The notes below the pieces were generated by a model. It was not told the origin of the DNA, did no database searches, and was given only the letters and a program-made list of their open reading frames with translations. Of a DNA stretch of 64,000 nt, positions 22,829 to 32,546 are shown one piece after another; the first letter of the stretch is position 1, and every line of letters begins with the position of its first letter. This stretch comes from Eubacterium sp. (GTDB lineage: Bacteria; Bacillota; Clostridia; Lachnospirales; Lachnospiraceae): assembly GCA_017938215.1 (NCBI GenBank), contig JAGBBZ010000017.1, positions 1-64,000 of the forward strand, given 5' to 3'. Both the position numbers and the translations under genes were made by a program.

Positions 22829-25441
22829 ATGGGAAATCAAAAATTGAGAAAAAGCTTAAGCGTTGTTTTGGCTTGTTCCATGCTTGTGTCTACATGTGTA
22901 TGGCAGCAGCCTGAGACAGCAGATGCAGCGAAAAAGGCAACTCTCAAAACAAAGAAGGTCACACTTTATGTGGGCCAAAAGAAAAAAATTAAAATCAAAG
23001 CGAAGAAAGCAAAGGCAAAATACACATTTGTTTCTTCTAAGAAAAAAGTTGCCAAAGTGAATAAAAAAGGCGTGGTAACGGCAAAGAAAAAAGGTACAGC
23101 GAAGATTACCGTAAAAGAGAAAATCGGTAAGAAAGTTCGTAAACTTGGTAAAGTAAAGGTTGTTGTAAAGGCAAAGAAAGTAGTTAAGACAACAGAAGCA
23201 CCTCAGCAGAGTAGTGCTCCAGTAGTTACACAGACGGCTTCCCCTGCAATTGCAACAGCTACGCCAACGGTGGCACCTTCTGCGACTTCTACGCCGGCAG
23301 TGCCATCCACAGAGCCTACGGTAGAGCCTACGATAGAGCCTACGGTAGAGCCTACGGTTGTTCCAACAGAGGCACCTACTGCGGCACCTACGAAGGATCC
23401 ATATGCGGATGTATCATGGGAAGAAGTTGACCTTTCTACATGGACTGCATTTGGCATGACAGACAATTGTATGTTGGATACAAATACAGGTGTTTTTAAT
23501 GCGATGGATCAGGAATTCTTTGGATTCCAATTGTCGAAAGATCTTACCGAAGGTCAGGAAGTCGTTGTGCGTGTAAAGGGAACCAATAATGGGGAAGCAG
23601 GTTTCCGAAGCTGGTTGGTAGATGCGGTGACCACAACTTGTACACCAACGGATGACTTATATCTTTACACATCTGCTGCAAACGAAGAATTTGTAGTGGG
23701 TGATTTTGAAATCACCTATACATTGCCAGCAAGCGCAGATTGTAGTTATTTGTTCTTCAAAGGTCCATCTTATGGAACAAATATTGAAGACTTGTCGATT
23801 ACATCCATTGAAATCGGTTATCCGAAAAAATGGGAGACCATCGATTTGTCAACATGGACTGCATTCGGTATGACAGATAACTGTATGTTAGACACCAATA
23901 CCGGTATATTCAATGCAAAGAACCAGGAATTCTTCGGATTCCAGCTTTCGCATGATCTTGCAGAAGGTGAGTATATCGATGTACGTGTAAAAGGAACGAA
24001 TAACGGAGAAGCAGGTTTCCGAAGCTGGTTGGTGGATGCGGTGACCACAACTTGTACACCAACGGATGACTTATATCTCTATACATCCGCTGCAAATGAA
24101 GAGTTTGTCGTAGGTGACTTTGAGATTACATATCGACTTCCAGCAAGTGCAGAATGTAGTTATTTGTTCTTTAAGGGACCAGCCTACGGAACAAATATTG
24201 AGGATTTGTCCTTTACATCCGTTGAAGTAAGCTATTCCAATGCGGTAGAGGTTGTAACATTTGAGCCAACGGAAGAGGATAGTGCAAAAATGGTTGCGGA
24301 TTCTCTTGTTTCTACAGGTAATAATGCACGAATCAAATCGGTTATTGAGAAAGCTAGAGCTGGTGAAGATGTAACACTTGCATATATCGGAGGTTCTGTT
24401 ACTGAGGGATCAGGTGCGAATCCAAATTCCAAATGTTATGCAGAGTTGTCTTGTACAAAGTTTGCTGAGGCATATGGAACAGGTGAAAATGTTCATTTTG
24501 TAAATGCGGGTATGAGTGGTACACCATCTTCACTTGGAATTGTTCGTTATGAGCAGGATGTACTTGGTCAGATGGTGGCAGGTACAACGCCAGACATTCT
24601 CTTCGTTGAGTTTTCTGTAAACGATAGTGGTGAGTGTACAAACGGTGGCGCATATGAAGGATTGATTCGTCGTGCTTTGGAAGCTGGTTCAGCGGTTGTA
24701 TTGGTATTCGCAGTGTTCCGTGACAACTGGAACATGCAGGATACATACATTCCATATGGTGAGCACTACGATTTGCCAATGGTCAGTGTAAAAGATGCAG
24801 TAAGCGATTATATTGATACAGCGGATGGATTCCGTAAATGGTATTTTGCAGATGCATATCATCCTACTACTGCTGGACATGAATTGTCTGCAAATTGTAT
24901 TATGAACATGTTCGATGCCATTGATAAGGAAGAGGCAGATACAGATAATATTACAGATTTGTCTGCATTTGCAACATATAATACAGATGCATTTGCTGGA
25001 ACAACGATGATGGGACCAGCAACAATCGAGGCGCTTTTGGCACAGGAGAATTCTTCCTTGGTAAGCTTCAATGCTGGTGGATTCTCTGAGACAGATGGCG
25101 CAACAGGTACATATTTGTACGATAGCTCGAAAGAGAAATTCCCAGAAAACTGGATGCATACAGAAGATAGCGGAAGTGACTCTCTTACAGCTACCGTAAA
25201 TTGTAAGAATCTTTTGGTTGTATACAAACTTTCCAATAGTTCTACAACAGGTACTGCAGAGCTTTACGTAGATGGTGAATTGAAAGTAACCATGAATGCA
25301 TACAACAGAGATGGTTGGAACAATGCCACAACTGTTTTGGCATTCAGTGAAGAGGAAGCAGCAGAGCATACAATTGAGATTAAGATGGCAGAAGGGAATG
25401 AAGAAAAAGAATTTACACTTCTTGCCCTTGGTTATAATTAG
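22829..25441 (+). CDS. Secreted SGNH hydrolase with Big_2 and duplicated modules
   Basis: An 870-residue exported protein. In order: signal peptide (1-34, ending ADA), lysine-rich Big_2 Ig-like domain (about 36-115), Pro/Thr/Glu linker (120-192), two near-identical ~137-residue beta-rich modules (197-332 and 335-471), an SGNH/GDSL esterase domain (about 490-700), and a C-terminal beta domain (about 725-870). The esterase has Ser523 in GGSVTEG, Gly561 region NAGMSG, Asn598 in VND, and Asp675/His678 in DAYHP. Such enzymes deacetylate plant or microbial polysaccharides; the repeated modules may bind carbohydrate (inferred). SD AGGAG is 7 bases upstream. A shorter paralogue follows. Confidence 0.87.
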   Translation: MGNQKLRKSLSVVLACSMLVSTCVWQQPETADAAKKATLKTKKVTLYVGQKKKIKIKAKKAKAKYTFVSSKKKVAKVNKKGVVTAKKKGTAKITVKEKIGKKVRKLGKVKVVVKAKKVVKTTEAPQQSSAPVVTQTASPAIATATPTVAPSATSTPAVPSTEPTVEPTIEPTVEPTVVPTEAPTAAPTKDPYADVSWEEVDLSTWTAFGMTDNCMLDTNTGVFNAMDQEFFGFQLSKDLTEGQEVVVRVKGTNNGEAGFRSWLVDAVTTTCTPTDDLYLYTSAANEEFVVGDFEITYTLPASADCSYLFFKGPSYGTNIEDLSITSIEIGYPKKWETIDLSTWTAFGMTDNCMLDTNTGIFNAKNQEFFGFQLSHDLAEGEYIDVRVKGTNNGEAGFRSWLVDAVTTTCTPTDDLYLYTSAANEEFVVGDFEITYRLPASAECSYLFFKGPAYGTNIEDLSFTSVEVSYSNAVEVVTFEPTEEDSAKMVADSLVSTGNNARIKSVIEKARAGEDVTLAYIGGSVTEGSGANPNSKCYAELSCTKFAEAYGTGENVHFVNAGMSGTPSSLGIVRYEQDVLGQMVAGTTPDILFVEFSVNDSGECTNGGAYEGLIRRALEAGSAVVLVFAVFRDNWNMQDTYIPYGEHYDLPMVSVKDAVSDYIDTADGFRKWYFADAYHPTTAGHELSANCIMNMFDAIDKEEADTDNITDLSAFATYNTDAFAGTTMMGPATIEALLAQENSSLVSFNAGGFSETDGATGTYLYDSSKEKFPENWMHTEDSGSDSLTATVNCKNLLVVYKLSNSSTTGTAELYVDGELKVTMNAYNRDGWNNATTVLAFSEEEAAEHTIEIKMAEGNEEKEFTLLALGYN
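23312..23359 (+). repeat. 12-bp tandem repeat, four units, in the linker
   Basis: GAGCCTACGGTA-type units at 23312, 23324, 23336 and 23348 encode EPTV/EPTI repeats of the extracellular linker. Units differ by single bases, so copy number is likely variable between strains. Confidence 0.85.
23417..24241 (+). repeat. Tandem duplication of a ~414-bp coding module
   Basis: The DNA for residues 197-332 recurs with a 414-bp offset as residues 335-471. The segment around 23590-23665 and its copy at about 24005-24080 are nearly identical at the nucleotide level, whereas the ends have diverged. That fits a fairly recent duplication or local gene conversion. The paralogous protein downstream has no copy of the module. 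Confidence 0.85.
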
Positions 25442-25462
25442 AATATAGTTTCTTCCTGGGAG

Positions 25463-25504
25463 AGCAGTCCGGTTAAGCCAAAAGCAAGCCGGATTGCTTT
25501 CGTT
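25463..25504 (+). terminator. Rho-independent terminator
   Basis: AGCAGTCCGG (25463-25472) pairs with CCGGATTGCT (25489-25498) with one G-T wobble, followed by TTTCGTT. It separates the two SGNH genes. Confidence 0.7.
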
Positions 25505-25550
25505 ACAGAGAAATTATAAATACAGGATATATATGGAGGATATTTTAGGT

Positions 25551-27257
25551 ATGAAAAAAATGAAAAAAGGTTTAAGTGTTGCATTGGCGTTTTCTATGAT
25601 TGTGACAGGCGCCATGTACCAGAACGAAATGGCCGACGCAGCAAAAAAAGCAACAATTAAAACAAAAAAAATCACCATTCGAGTAGGTGAAAAGAAAAAG
25701 ATTCAGATTAAAGCAAAGAAGGCAAAAGCAAAATATACGTTTAGTTCTTCCAAGAAAAAGGTTGCCAGCGTTAATAAAAAAGGTATGGTAACAGGAAAGA
25801 AAAAGGGAACTGCGAAGATTACAGTAAAAGAAAAGAGTGGTAAGAAAGTTCGTAGTCTTGGAAAAGTGACAGTTGTTGTAAAAGCGAAGAAGGTAGTAGG
25901 ACCTCAGATCACGGAAGCGCCTGCGCAGACAAGTGCACCAGTAGCAACACAGACACCAGTTGCTACAACATCAGCACCAACCACAACTCCTGTGGTGACA
26001 CCTATACCTACTGTGGAACCAACACCAGTGCCAACATTGGAGCCATGGTTGCAGTATCCGATAGATAGTGGATATCATCCAACAGAAGAGCAGTACAAAA
26101 CAATGATTGCAGATTCTTTGATTTCTACGGGAAATAATGCGAAAGTGAAAGCGGTAATTGAAAAGGCAAGAGCAGGTGAGGATGTAACACTTGCGTACAT
26201 TGGTGGTTCCGTTACGGAAGGCGAAGGTGCAACACCAAATGACAATTGTTATGCAGAATTTTCTTGTACGGAATTTGGAAAAGAATTTGGAACTGGTGAC
26301 AATGTACATTTTGTCAATGGTGGTATGAGTGGTACCCCATCTTCTCTTGGTATTATTCGTTACGAGAAGGATATTCTTGGTCAGATGACAACAGCATCTA
26401 CGACACCAGACATTTTGTTTATTGAATTTGCGGTAAATGATCACGGTGAGTGTACAAGTGGTGGTGCGTACGAGGGATTGATTCGTCGTGCAATGTCCCA
26501 GGGAGCAGCGGTAGTGTTGTTGTTCTCTGTATTCCGAAACAATGACAACATTCAGACAACTTACATCCCATATGGCGAGCATTATGATTTACCAATGATC
26601 AGTATGAAGAATGCAGTGGCGACAACCATTGATGAAGATGATGATTTCCGTGATTGGTATTTTGCAGATATGTATCATCCAAATAACGGCGGATATCGTT
26701 TGACATCTGACTGTATTATGAATTACTTTAAGACTGTGGATGCAGAAGCAGTGGAAATAGACAATGTTCCGGATGTATCGGCGTTTGCTGCATACAATAC
26801 AGATGCATATGTGGGAACAACAGCTATGACACCAGCGACAATCAATAATCTTTTGGCTCAGGAAAATGCATTGGTAACAAGTTTTGATGCCGGTGGATTC
26901 TCAGCAACAGATGCGAATACAGGTGTATATCTGTATGATAATACAAGAGAGAAATTCCCAGAAAACTGGATGCATACAGCAGATACTAGCAGTGATTCTT
27001 TCCAAACTACGATTCATTGTAAGAATCTTATGGTTGTATACAAGCGTTCCAGTGACGTTAACACAGGAAATGCAGAACTTTATGTGGATGGTGAACGAGT
27101 AAAAACTTTGACAGCTTATGATAGGAGTGGATGGAATCAGGCGATTACAGATTTTGCTTTTAGTAACGAAGAGGTTGCAGAGCACACCATCGAGATCAAG
27201 ATGGTAGAAGGGGACGAAGCAAAAGAATTTACCATCCTTGCTCTTGGTTATAACTAA
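25551..27257 (+). CDS. Secreted SGNH hydrolase, short paralogue
   Basis: A 568-residue exported protein colinear with the preceding gene product but without the duplicated modules. It has a signal peptide (about 1-30, ending ADA), a lysine-rich Big_2 domain, a Pro/Thr linker, the SGNH domain with Ser220 (GGSVTEG), VND and Asp373/His376 (DMYHP), and the same C-terminal beta domain. ATG 25551 follows GGAGGA by 10 bases; upstream in-frame starts precede the SD. The pair arose by duplication, and the shared strongly basic Big_2 domain suggests retention at the anionic cell wall. The substrate is probably an acetylated polysaccharide (inference from family). Confidence 0.86.
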   Translation: MKKMKKGLSVALAFSMIVTGAMYQNEMADAAKKATIKTKKITIRVGEKKKIQIKAKKAKAKYTFSSSKKKVASVNKKGMVTGKKKGTAKITVKEKSGKKVRSLGKVTVVVKAKKVVGPQITEAPAQTSAPVATQTPVATTSAPTTTPVVTPIPTVEPTPVPTLEPWLQYPIDSGYHPTEEQYKTMIADSLISTGNNAKVKAVIEKARAGEDVTLAYIGGSVTEGEGATPNDNCYAEFSCTEFGKEFGTGDNVHFVNGGMSGTPSSLGIIRYEKDILGQMTTASTTPDILFIEFAVNDHGECTSGGAYEGLIRRAMSQGAAVVLLFSVFRNNDNIQTTYIPYGEHYDLPMISMKNAVATTIDEDDDFRDWYFADMYHPNNGGYRLTSDCIMNYFKTVDAEAVEIDNVPDVSAFAAYNTDAYVGTTAMTPATINNLLAQENALVTSFDAGGFSATDANTGVYLYDNTREKFPENWMHTADTSSDSFQTTIHCKNLMVVYKRSSDVNTGNAELYVDGERVKTLTAYDRSGWNQAITDFAFSNEEVAEHTIEIKMVEGDEAKEFTILALGYN

Positions 27258-27275
27258 CTTATAATTTGAATTGAT

Positions 27276-27312
27276 AATCCGGTTGGTTGTTGAGACTGAC
27301 CGGATTTTTTCT
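27276..27312 (+). terminator. Rho-independent terminator
   Basis: AATCCGGT (27276-27283) pairs perfectly with ACCGGATT (27299-27306), followed by a T-run, 18 bases after the second SGNH stop. Confidence 0.85.
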
Positions 27313-27325
27313 TGTTCGAGATATC

Positions 27326-27355
27326 TTGCTTCGTGTGAAGGGATGGTGCTATAAT
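27326..27355 (+). promoter_or_regulatory. Promoter of the FtsX-type ABC operon
   Basis: TTGCTT (27326-27331), an 18-bp spacer and perfect TATAAT (27350-27355). Confidence 0.6.
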
Positions 27356-27441
27356 AAAAAGAAAATGAAATTAGTTAAGGATTATTTAATAATTCATGTT
27401 GTACTCTTATCTCACACCAAACAGTGAAAGGAGAGAAAAGG

Positions 27442-29796
27442 ATGTACGCATCTATTTTAAAAAAGGATCTAAAACGAAAAAAAACAATGAATGTGATTTT
27501 GTTCCTTTTTATCATTCTGGCCACGACGTTTATCGCAGGAAGCGTGAACAACATGCAGGCGGTTATGACGGCGTTGGATACTTATTTTGAAGAGGCAAAT
27601 GTGCCGGATTACTGGGTTGCAACCAGTACGGATGAGGCTGCGGAAAAAACGACAGAGATTGCGAAAGACATGGGAGCAACCGTGTTGGAGCAAGAATTGG
27701 TTCAGGTGGCAGCTAGGGATGTATTTGTAAATGGAACCGAGATTGACTATAGCAATACGATTGTGATTTCTGACATAAAGAACACCAATACCATCTTTAC
27801 GGAAAACGATGAGCCTTTACGGGAAGTGAAAAAAGGGGAAATGTATGCGCCTGCTCGGTTTTTTGGAGATGAGGATGCGGTTCTTCAAGTGGGAGATGAA
27901 ATCACGATAGAGCTGGGGGATGTGAAGAAATCCTTTATCGTAAAAGGTGGTGTGAAGGATGCACTATTTGGATCAGGGATGATTGGTATGAGTCGCTTGC
28001 TTGTAAACGAAGAAGATTATAAGGAACTGTTAACACAGGAAAGTCCTAATTTTCAAAATTTATGTATTTACATGGAAGATACCGAAGCCTTCCAAAAACG
28101 TTTGTTAGATGAGAATGTGGAAACAACATTTAGTGAAGAAACAGATATGATTAAATTGATGTACATTATGGATATGGTCATTGCGGCAGTGATGCTAATT
28201 GTCAGCATATGTCTGATTCTGATTTCCATGGTGATTCTTCGATTTACCATTCAGTTTACGTTAAGTGAAGAGTTCCGAGAGATTGGTGTTATGAAGGCAT
28301 TGGGAATCAGAAACCGTCGGATTCGTGGACTGTATATCGTGAAATACACAGCCATTGCCATCGTGGGCGGTGCTATTGGTTTCTTCGGTAGTATTCCATT
28401 TAGCAAAATGATGCTTGCCAGACTTTCAAAAAACATTATGATTTCTTCGAAAGCAGGGTATGGGATGAATCTGGTATGCGCCATTTTTGTCGTAGCAGTT
28501 GTTGTTGGGTTCTGCTATTTTTGTACAAGAAGAATTCGAGAGTTTTCGCCAATTGCAGCCATTCGAAATGGAGAAAATGGAGAACGATATCGTAGAAAAG
28601 GTTTGATTTATCTGAATCGCGTGGGAATGCGTCCGATTTTCTTCATGGCAGTAAATGACATTATTAGTGATTTTCGAAGATATATTTCATTGGTAGTCAT
28701 ATTTATTTTGGGATTGTTGTTGTTGCTGATTCCGATTAATACCATTAATACCTTGTCTTCGGATCAGATTGTGACATGGTTCAATATGGCAACCTGTGAT
28801 CATGTGGTAAGTCGGGAAATGATTTTTAATCGGGATTTTACAAGTCGGGAATCGGTGGAAGAATATTTGCAGCAAGTGCAAGATGACTTGTCAGAAAAGG
28901 GGATTCCGGCAGAGACATTTATGGAAATGGTATTTCGTTTTACGGTTTCCCATGGGGACGAAAAAATGTCTTCCCTTGGCTTTCAAGGGCTTGGAGATGT
29001 AGAGAATGAAGATTACGTTTATTTGGAGGGAAGCGCACCTCAGAATGAGAGAGAAATTGCCATTACTCACATTGTTTCGGATACAATAGGAGCTGAGATA
29101 GGAGATACGGTAGAGCTTACATCTGGTGATGAAGTGCGGAAGTACACAGTGTCAGCCCTTTGTCAGTCTATGAATAATGGAGGAGAAGGAATCCGACTGT
29201 ATGCGGATGAGACGCTGGATTATCAATATGTAACCGGATCCTTCGGTGTGCAGATTCATTATACAGATGATCCGGATGAGGAAGAATTACAGCGACGTAA
29301 AGATATCTTGTGCGATATGTTCTCGGAAGACAAGGTGTATGATCCAGGTGACTATATCGTATCCATGATTGGAGATATCGTATCCCAGCTTGAGAGTGTG
29401 AAGCAGTTAATCTTACTTGTGGTTCTTGTGATCAATATACTGGTGACGGTACTGATGGTACGAAGCTTTTTGGCAAAGGAAAAAAGGGAAATTGCGGTGT
29501 TAAAATCCATTGGATTTCGAGATAGAAGTCTGGTTCTATGGCAGACGATGCGAATCGGAATCGTGCTGATTTTATCCATTATCATTGGTGTGTTGATTTC
29601 AACACCACTTTCGGAAGTGTCTTCCGGACAAGTGTTTAAGATAATGGGAGCGGCATCCATTGAGTTTGAGATTAATCCATTGGAAGTGTATGTAATATAT
29701 CCGTTAATTTTGTTGGTTGCGACGAGCATTGCTGCTTTTTGCACAGCGGAAAGCTTACGGAAAATCAAGACATCAGAAACAGGAAATGCGGAGTAA
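27442..29796 (+). CDS. ABC transporter permease, two FtsX domains
   Basis: A 784-residue permease. It has an N-terminal helix, a large extracellular domain, an FtsX core of three helices (about 235-375), a further helix near 410, a second extracellular domain, and a final FtsX core (about 650-780). This doubled layout is that of MacB/YknZ-like and peptide-sensing permeases that move or detect substrates at the membrane surface. ATG 27442 follows AAAGGAG by 8 bases; GTG 27424 would precede it. The ATPase, response regulator and kinase follow in the same direction. Confidence 0.88.
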   Translation: MYASILKKDLKRKKTMNVILFLFIILATTFIAGSVNNMQAVMTALDTYFEEANVPDYWVATSTDEAAEKTTEIAKDMGATVLEQELVQVAARDVFVNGTEIDYSNTIVISDIKNTNTIFTENDEPLREVKKGEMYAPARFFGDEDAVLQVGDEITIELGDVKKSFIVKGGVKDALFGSGMIGMSRLLVNEEDYKELLTQESPNFQNLCIYMEDTEAFQKRLLDENVETTFSEETDMIKLMYIMDMVIAAVMLIVSICLILISMVILRFTIQFTLSEEFREIGVMKALGIRNRRIRGLYIVKYTAIAIVGGAIGFFGSIPFSKMMLARLSKNIMISSKAGYGMNLVCAIFVVAVVVGFCYFCTRRIREFSPIAAIRNGENGERYRRKGLIYLNRVGMRPIFFMAVNDIISDFRRYISLVVIFILGLLLLLIPINTINTLSSDQIVTWFNMATCDHVVSREMIFNRDFTSRESVEEYLQQVQDDLSEKGIPAETFMEMVFRFTVSHGDEKMSSLGFQGLGDVENEDYVYLEGSAPQNEREIAITHIVSDTIGAEIGDTVELTSGDEVRKYTVSALCQSMNNGGEGIRLYADETLDYQYVTGSFGVQIHYTDDPDEEELQRRKDILCDMFSEDKVYDPGDYIVSMIGDIVSQLESVKQLILLVVLVINILVTVLMVRSFLAKEKREIAVLKSIGFRDRSLVLWQTMRIGIVLILSIIIGVLISTPLSEVSSGQVFKIMGAASIEFEINPLEVYVIYPLILLVATSIAAFCTAESLRKIKTSETGNAE

Positions 29797-29811
29797 AAGG
29801 AGAGAATAATT

Positions 29812-30579
29812 ATGGCAAAGGTATTAGAAGTAAAGGATCTGTGTAAGACTTATATTGTAAATAAAAGACAGAACAATGTATTGAAGAATGTGAACTTTTC
29901 TGTGGAAGAGGGAGAAATGGTGGCAATTATGGGACCATCCGGTTCCGGAAAATCCACGCTGTTGTATGCAGTGTCCGGTATGGACAAGATCACAGCCGGG
30001 GAAGTAAAGTTTGGTGAGCAGAAGATTGACAGTCTTTCGGATAAGGAATTGGCAGATCTTCGTTTGGATGAGATGGGATTTATTTTCCAGCAGATGTATA
30101 TGTTGAAAAACCTGTCGGTGTTAGACAATGTGGTTCTTCCAGCATGCCAGTCCAAGAAAGGAAATGCCACGAAGAAAGAGAAAGTTCAGTACGGAAGAGA
30201 TTTGATGCGAAAGCTTGGTATCATCGATATTGCAGACAATGACATCAACGAAGTATCCGGTGGTCAGCTACAGCGTGCATGCATCTGCCGAAGCATGATT
30301 AACCATCCGAAAGTGATCTTTGCGGATGAGCCAACGGGAGCCTTGAACCGTACATCCTCCGATGAGGTGATGGAAGAATTGCGAAAGATTAATGAAGAAG
30401 GTTCTACGATTATGTTGGTTACTCATGATGCCAAGGTGGCGGCAAAATGTACTCGAGTGATGTACATTGAAGATGGAAATATCAAAGGTGAGTATGCTCT
30501 TGGAACGGGCAAAGATGCTATGGATATGAGAGAGAAGGAACGAGAATTGAACCATTGGTTGCTGGAAATGGGATTCTAA
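29812..30579 (+). CDS. ABC transporter ATP-binding protein (LolD/MacB type)
   Basis: A 255-residue ATPase with Walker A GPSGSGKST, Q-loop FIFQQ, signature VSGGQLQRA, Walker B VIFADEP with the following TGAL, and switch histidine VTHD. The FIFQQ and DEPTGAL combination marks the MacB/LolD/BceA group, which pairs with FtsX-type permeases such as the one encoded 15 bases upstream. The C-terminus extends ~30 residues beyond the core. Probably an envelope-protection or peptide-handling system. Confidence 0.93.
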   Translation: MAKVLEVKDLCKTYIVNKRQNNVLKNVNFSVEEGEMVAIMGPSGSGKSTLLYAVSGMDKITAGEVKFGEQKIDSLSDKELADLRLDEMGFIFQQMYMLKNLSVLDNVVLPACQSKKGNATKKEKVQYGRDLMRKLGIIDIADNDINEVSGGQLQRACICRSMINHPKVIFADEPTGALNRTSSDEVMEELRKINEEGSTIMLVTHDAKVAAKCTRVMYIEDGNIKGEYALGTGKDAMDMREKERELNHWLLEMGF

Positions 30580-30612
30580 TGATTTCGCCGAATCGGAAGA
30601 GGGAGGATGCAG

Positions 30613-31281
30613 ATGACAGATATATTGATTGTAGAAGATAATGCGGAGATTGGTGGTTTGTTAAAGGATTTTCTGGCGGCAGAAGGGTATTCAGTCGTGC
30701 TGGCGGATACCGGCGAAAAAGGGGTGGAACACTTTCGGAACGAAGGTGCCAAGTTAGTGGTGTTAGACATCATGCTTCCTGGTATGGACGGCTTTGCCGT
30801 CTGCCAGGAAATTCGAGAAAACTCCAATGCGCCTATTATCATCGTCAGTGCAAAAGGGGAAAAAGAGGATAAACTCAATGGTCTTTTGTTGGGAGCCGAT
30901 GACTATATGGAAAAGCCATACGATATCGATATCCTCATCGCCAAGGTGAAGGGGATATTTAAACGACGCTACGAAAGTGCAGTGATTAAATGTGGAAACA
31001 TTAAGTTAGATAAGGAAAAACGTCTAGTGTACAAAGCGGGTGAAGAATTGACCATGACGGCAAAGGAGTATGAATTGCTCCAATTACTGATGGAAAACAG
31101 CGGCAAGGTATTGTCGAAGGATATGCTCTTTAACAAGATATGGGGCTTTGACAGTTTTTCTGAACCACAAACACTGACGGTACATATCAAACGGTTGCGG
31201 GAAAAGGTGGAAGAGGATCCAACAAACCCTACTCATATCCAAACAGTGTGGGGCGTTGGCTACCGATTTGAGGAAGTGTAA
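30613..31281 (+). CDS. OmpR/PhoB-family response regulator
   Basis: A 222-residue regulator: receiver with ED (8-9) and phosphoacceptor Asp52 (LDIMLP), IVSAK and DDYMEKPYD, then a winged helix ending WGVGYRFEE. ATG 30613 is chosen because GGGAGG at 30601-30606 directly abuts the in-frame ATG 30607. It sits between the ABC ATPase and its kinase, so it likely controls the ABC operon. Third regulator of this family in 25 kb. Confidence 0.92.
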   Translation: MTDILIVEDNAEIGGLLKDFLAAEGYSVVLADTGEKGVEHFRNEGAKLVVLDIMLPGMDGFAVCQEIRENSNAPIIIVSAKGEKEDKLNGLLLGADDYMEKPYDIDILIAKVKGIFKRRYESAVIKCGNIKLDKEKRLVYKAGEELTMTAKEYELLQLLMENSGKVLSKDMLFNKIWGFDSFSEPQTLTVHIKRLREKVEEDPTNPTHIQTVWGVGYRFEEV

Positions 31282-31291
31282 GGAGGATTGT

Positions 31292-32536
31292 GTGAAAAAA
31301 TATAACCAAATGCTTGCTATAGTACTTGTGATTATGGCGATGATTTTTGTAGGAACCAATCTGTATCTCAGTACCATGAAAGAACCAAAAGGCAGAGAAC
31401 ATCGGGTGGAGATTGAACGTGCTGCCATGGAGGTCAAGGAAAATGGGCTGACAGCAGTAAATCTGGAGAAGTACCCAACCATTGTACGTATCGTGGCGGG
31501 GAAAGTAGCGGATGACAAATCTTTTTATGAAGGAGAAGAAGAGGATTATGTGATTCGTAACATCGATGGAGTGGATTATCGATTTGATTATGAAGCTTCC
31601 AGTCAAGAGTATCAAAGTCAAATGCGCCAGATGGTAAATATAGTTCTAGGAATTGTAACCTTACTTGTTTTGGCGATGTTTGGATTTATTAAAGTTCGCG
31701 TGCTTCGACCGTTTCATCAGTTAAGTGAGCTGCCCTATGAATTATCAAAAGGAAATATGACAATGCCGCTAAAAGAAAATAAGGAGCGGTTTTTTGGTCG
31801 TTTCTTATGGGGGATGGATTTGCTTCGGGAAAGGCTGGAGGCTCAGAAGGTATCAGAGTACGAGTTGCAGAAGGAAAAGAAAACATTGATTCTGTCCATT
31901 TCTCATGATATCAAGACGCCACTTTCTGCGATTAAGTTATACGCAAAGGCGTTGATGAAAAATCTATACCAAGATTCGGAAAAACAGGTAGAGATTGCGG
32001 GACATATCAATGATAAGGCTGACGAGATTGAGAACTTTGTTTCTCAGATCATTAAGGCATCCAATGAGGATTTCTTGAGTCTGGAAGTGGAGAATGGGGA
32101 ATTTTATCTGGCAGAAATTCTAGAGAAGATTACTACGTATTATACCGAAAAGCTGGAACTTTTACAGATTGATTTTGAAGTGGAGAGCGTGGGGAATTGT
32201 CTTTTAAAGGGAGATTCGGACCGTGCGGTGGAGGTGTTACAGAACCTGTTTGAAAATGCGTTGAAATACGGGGATGGGAGAAAAATCAGCCTGTCCTTTT
32301 CTGAGGAAGAGAATTATCGCATGATAACGGTGTCCAACACGGGATGTACATTATCGGATAGCGAGGTTCCTCATATCTTTGACAGCTTTTGGCGTGGCTC
32401 CAATGTGGGAAGCCATGGTGGCAGTGGTCTGGGACTTTATATATGCCGTCAGCTCATGCAAAAAATGGGGGGAGAAATTTATGCAAAATGTACCGATGGG
32501 AAGATGGAAGTGACGGTTTTGTTCTCTCGGGCATGA
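31292..32536 (+). CDS. Sensor histidine kinase
   Basis: A 414-residue kinase with helices at about 7-27 and 115-134 enclosing an ~85-residue extracellular domain, then a HAMP-like linker, His205 (ISHDIKTPLSA), N-box NLFENALKYG and G-box GGSGLGLYI. GTG 31292 is used because AGGAGG (31281-31286) lies 5 bases upstream, overlapping the regulator's stop. It meets the minus-strand mntP gene with only 10 bases between stops and no clear terminator. Confidence 0.9.
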   Translation: MKKYNQMLAIVLVIMAMIFVGTNLYLSTMKEPKGREHRVEIERAAMEVKENGLTAVNLEKYPTIVRIVAGKVADDKSFYEGEEEDYVIRNIDGVDYRFDYEASSQEYQSQMRQMVNIVLGIVTLLVLAMFGFIKVRVLRPFHQLSELPYELSKGNMTMPLKENKERFFGRFLWGMDLLRERLEAQKVSEYELQKEKKTLILSISHDIKTPLSAIKLYAKALMKNLYQDSEKQVEIAGHINDKADEIENFVSQIIKASNEDFLSLEVENGEFYLAEILEKITTYYTEKLELLQIDFEVESVGNCLLKGDSDRAVEVLQNLFENALKYGDGRKISLSFSEEENYRMITVSNTGCTLSDSEVPHIFDSFWRGSNVGSHGGSGLGLYICRQLMQKMGGEIYAKCTDGKMEVTVLFSRA

Positions 32537-32546
32537 TGAAAACACA

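Noticed and set aside
23312..23359. Short repeats as a CRISPR-like array
   Set aside because: Contiguous 12-bp in-frame coding repeats with no spacers; they encode an EPT linker.
24689..25369. Open frame of 226 codons on the minus strand inside the first SGNH gene
   Set aside because: Cysteine/isoleucine-rich composition typical of antisense translation, no SD, and complete overlap with a clear secreted enzyme.
25971..26582. Open frame of 203 codons antisense to the second SGNH gene
   Set aside because: Residue composition of an antisense shadow and no translation signals.
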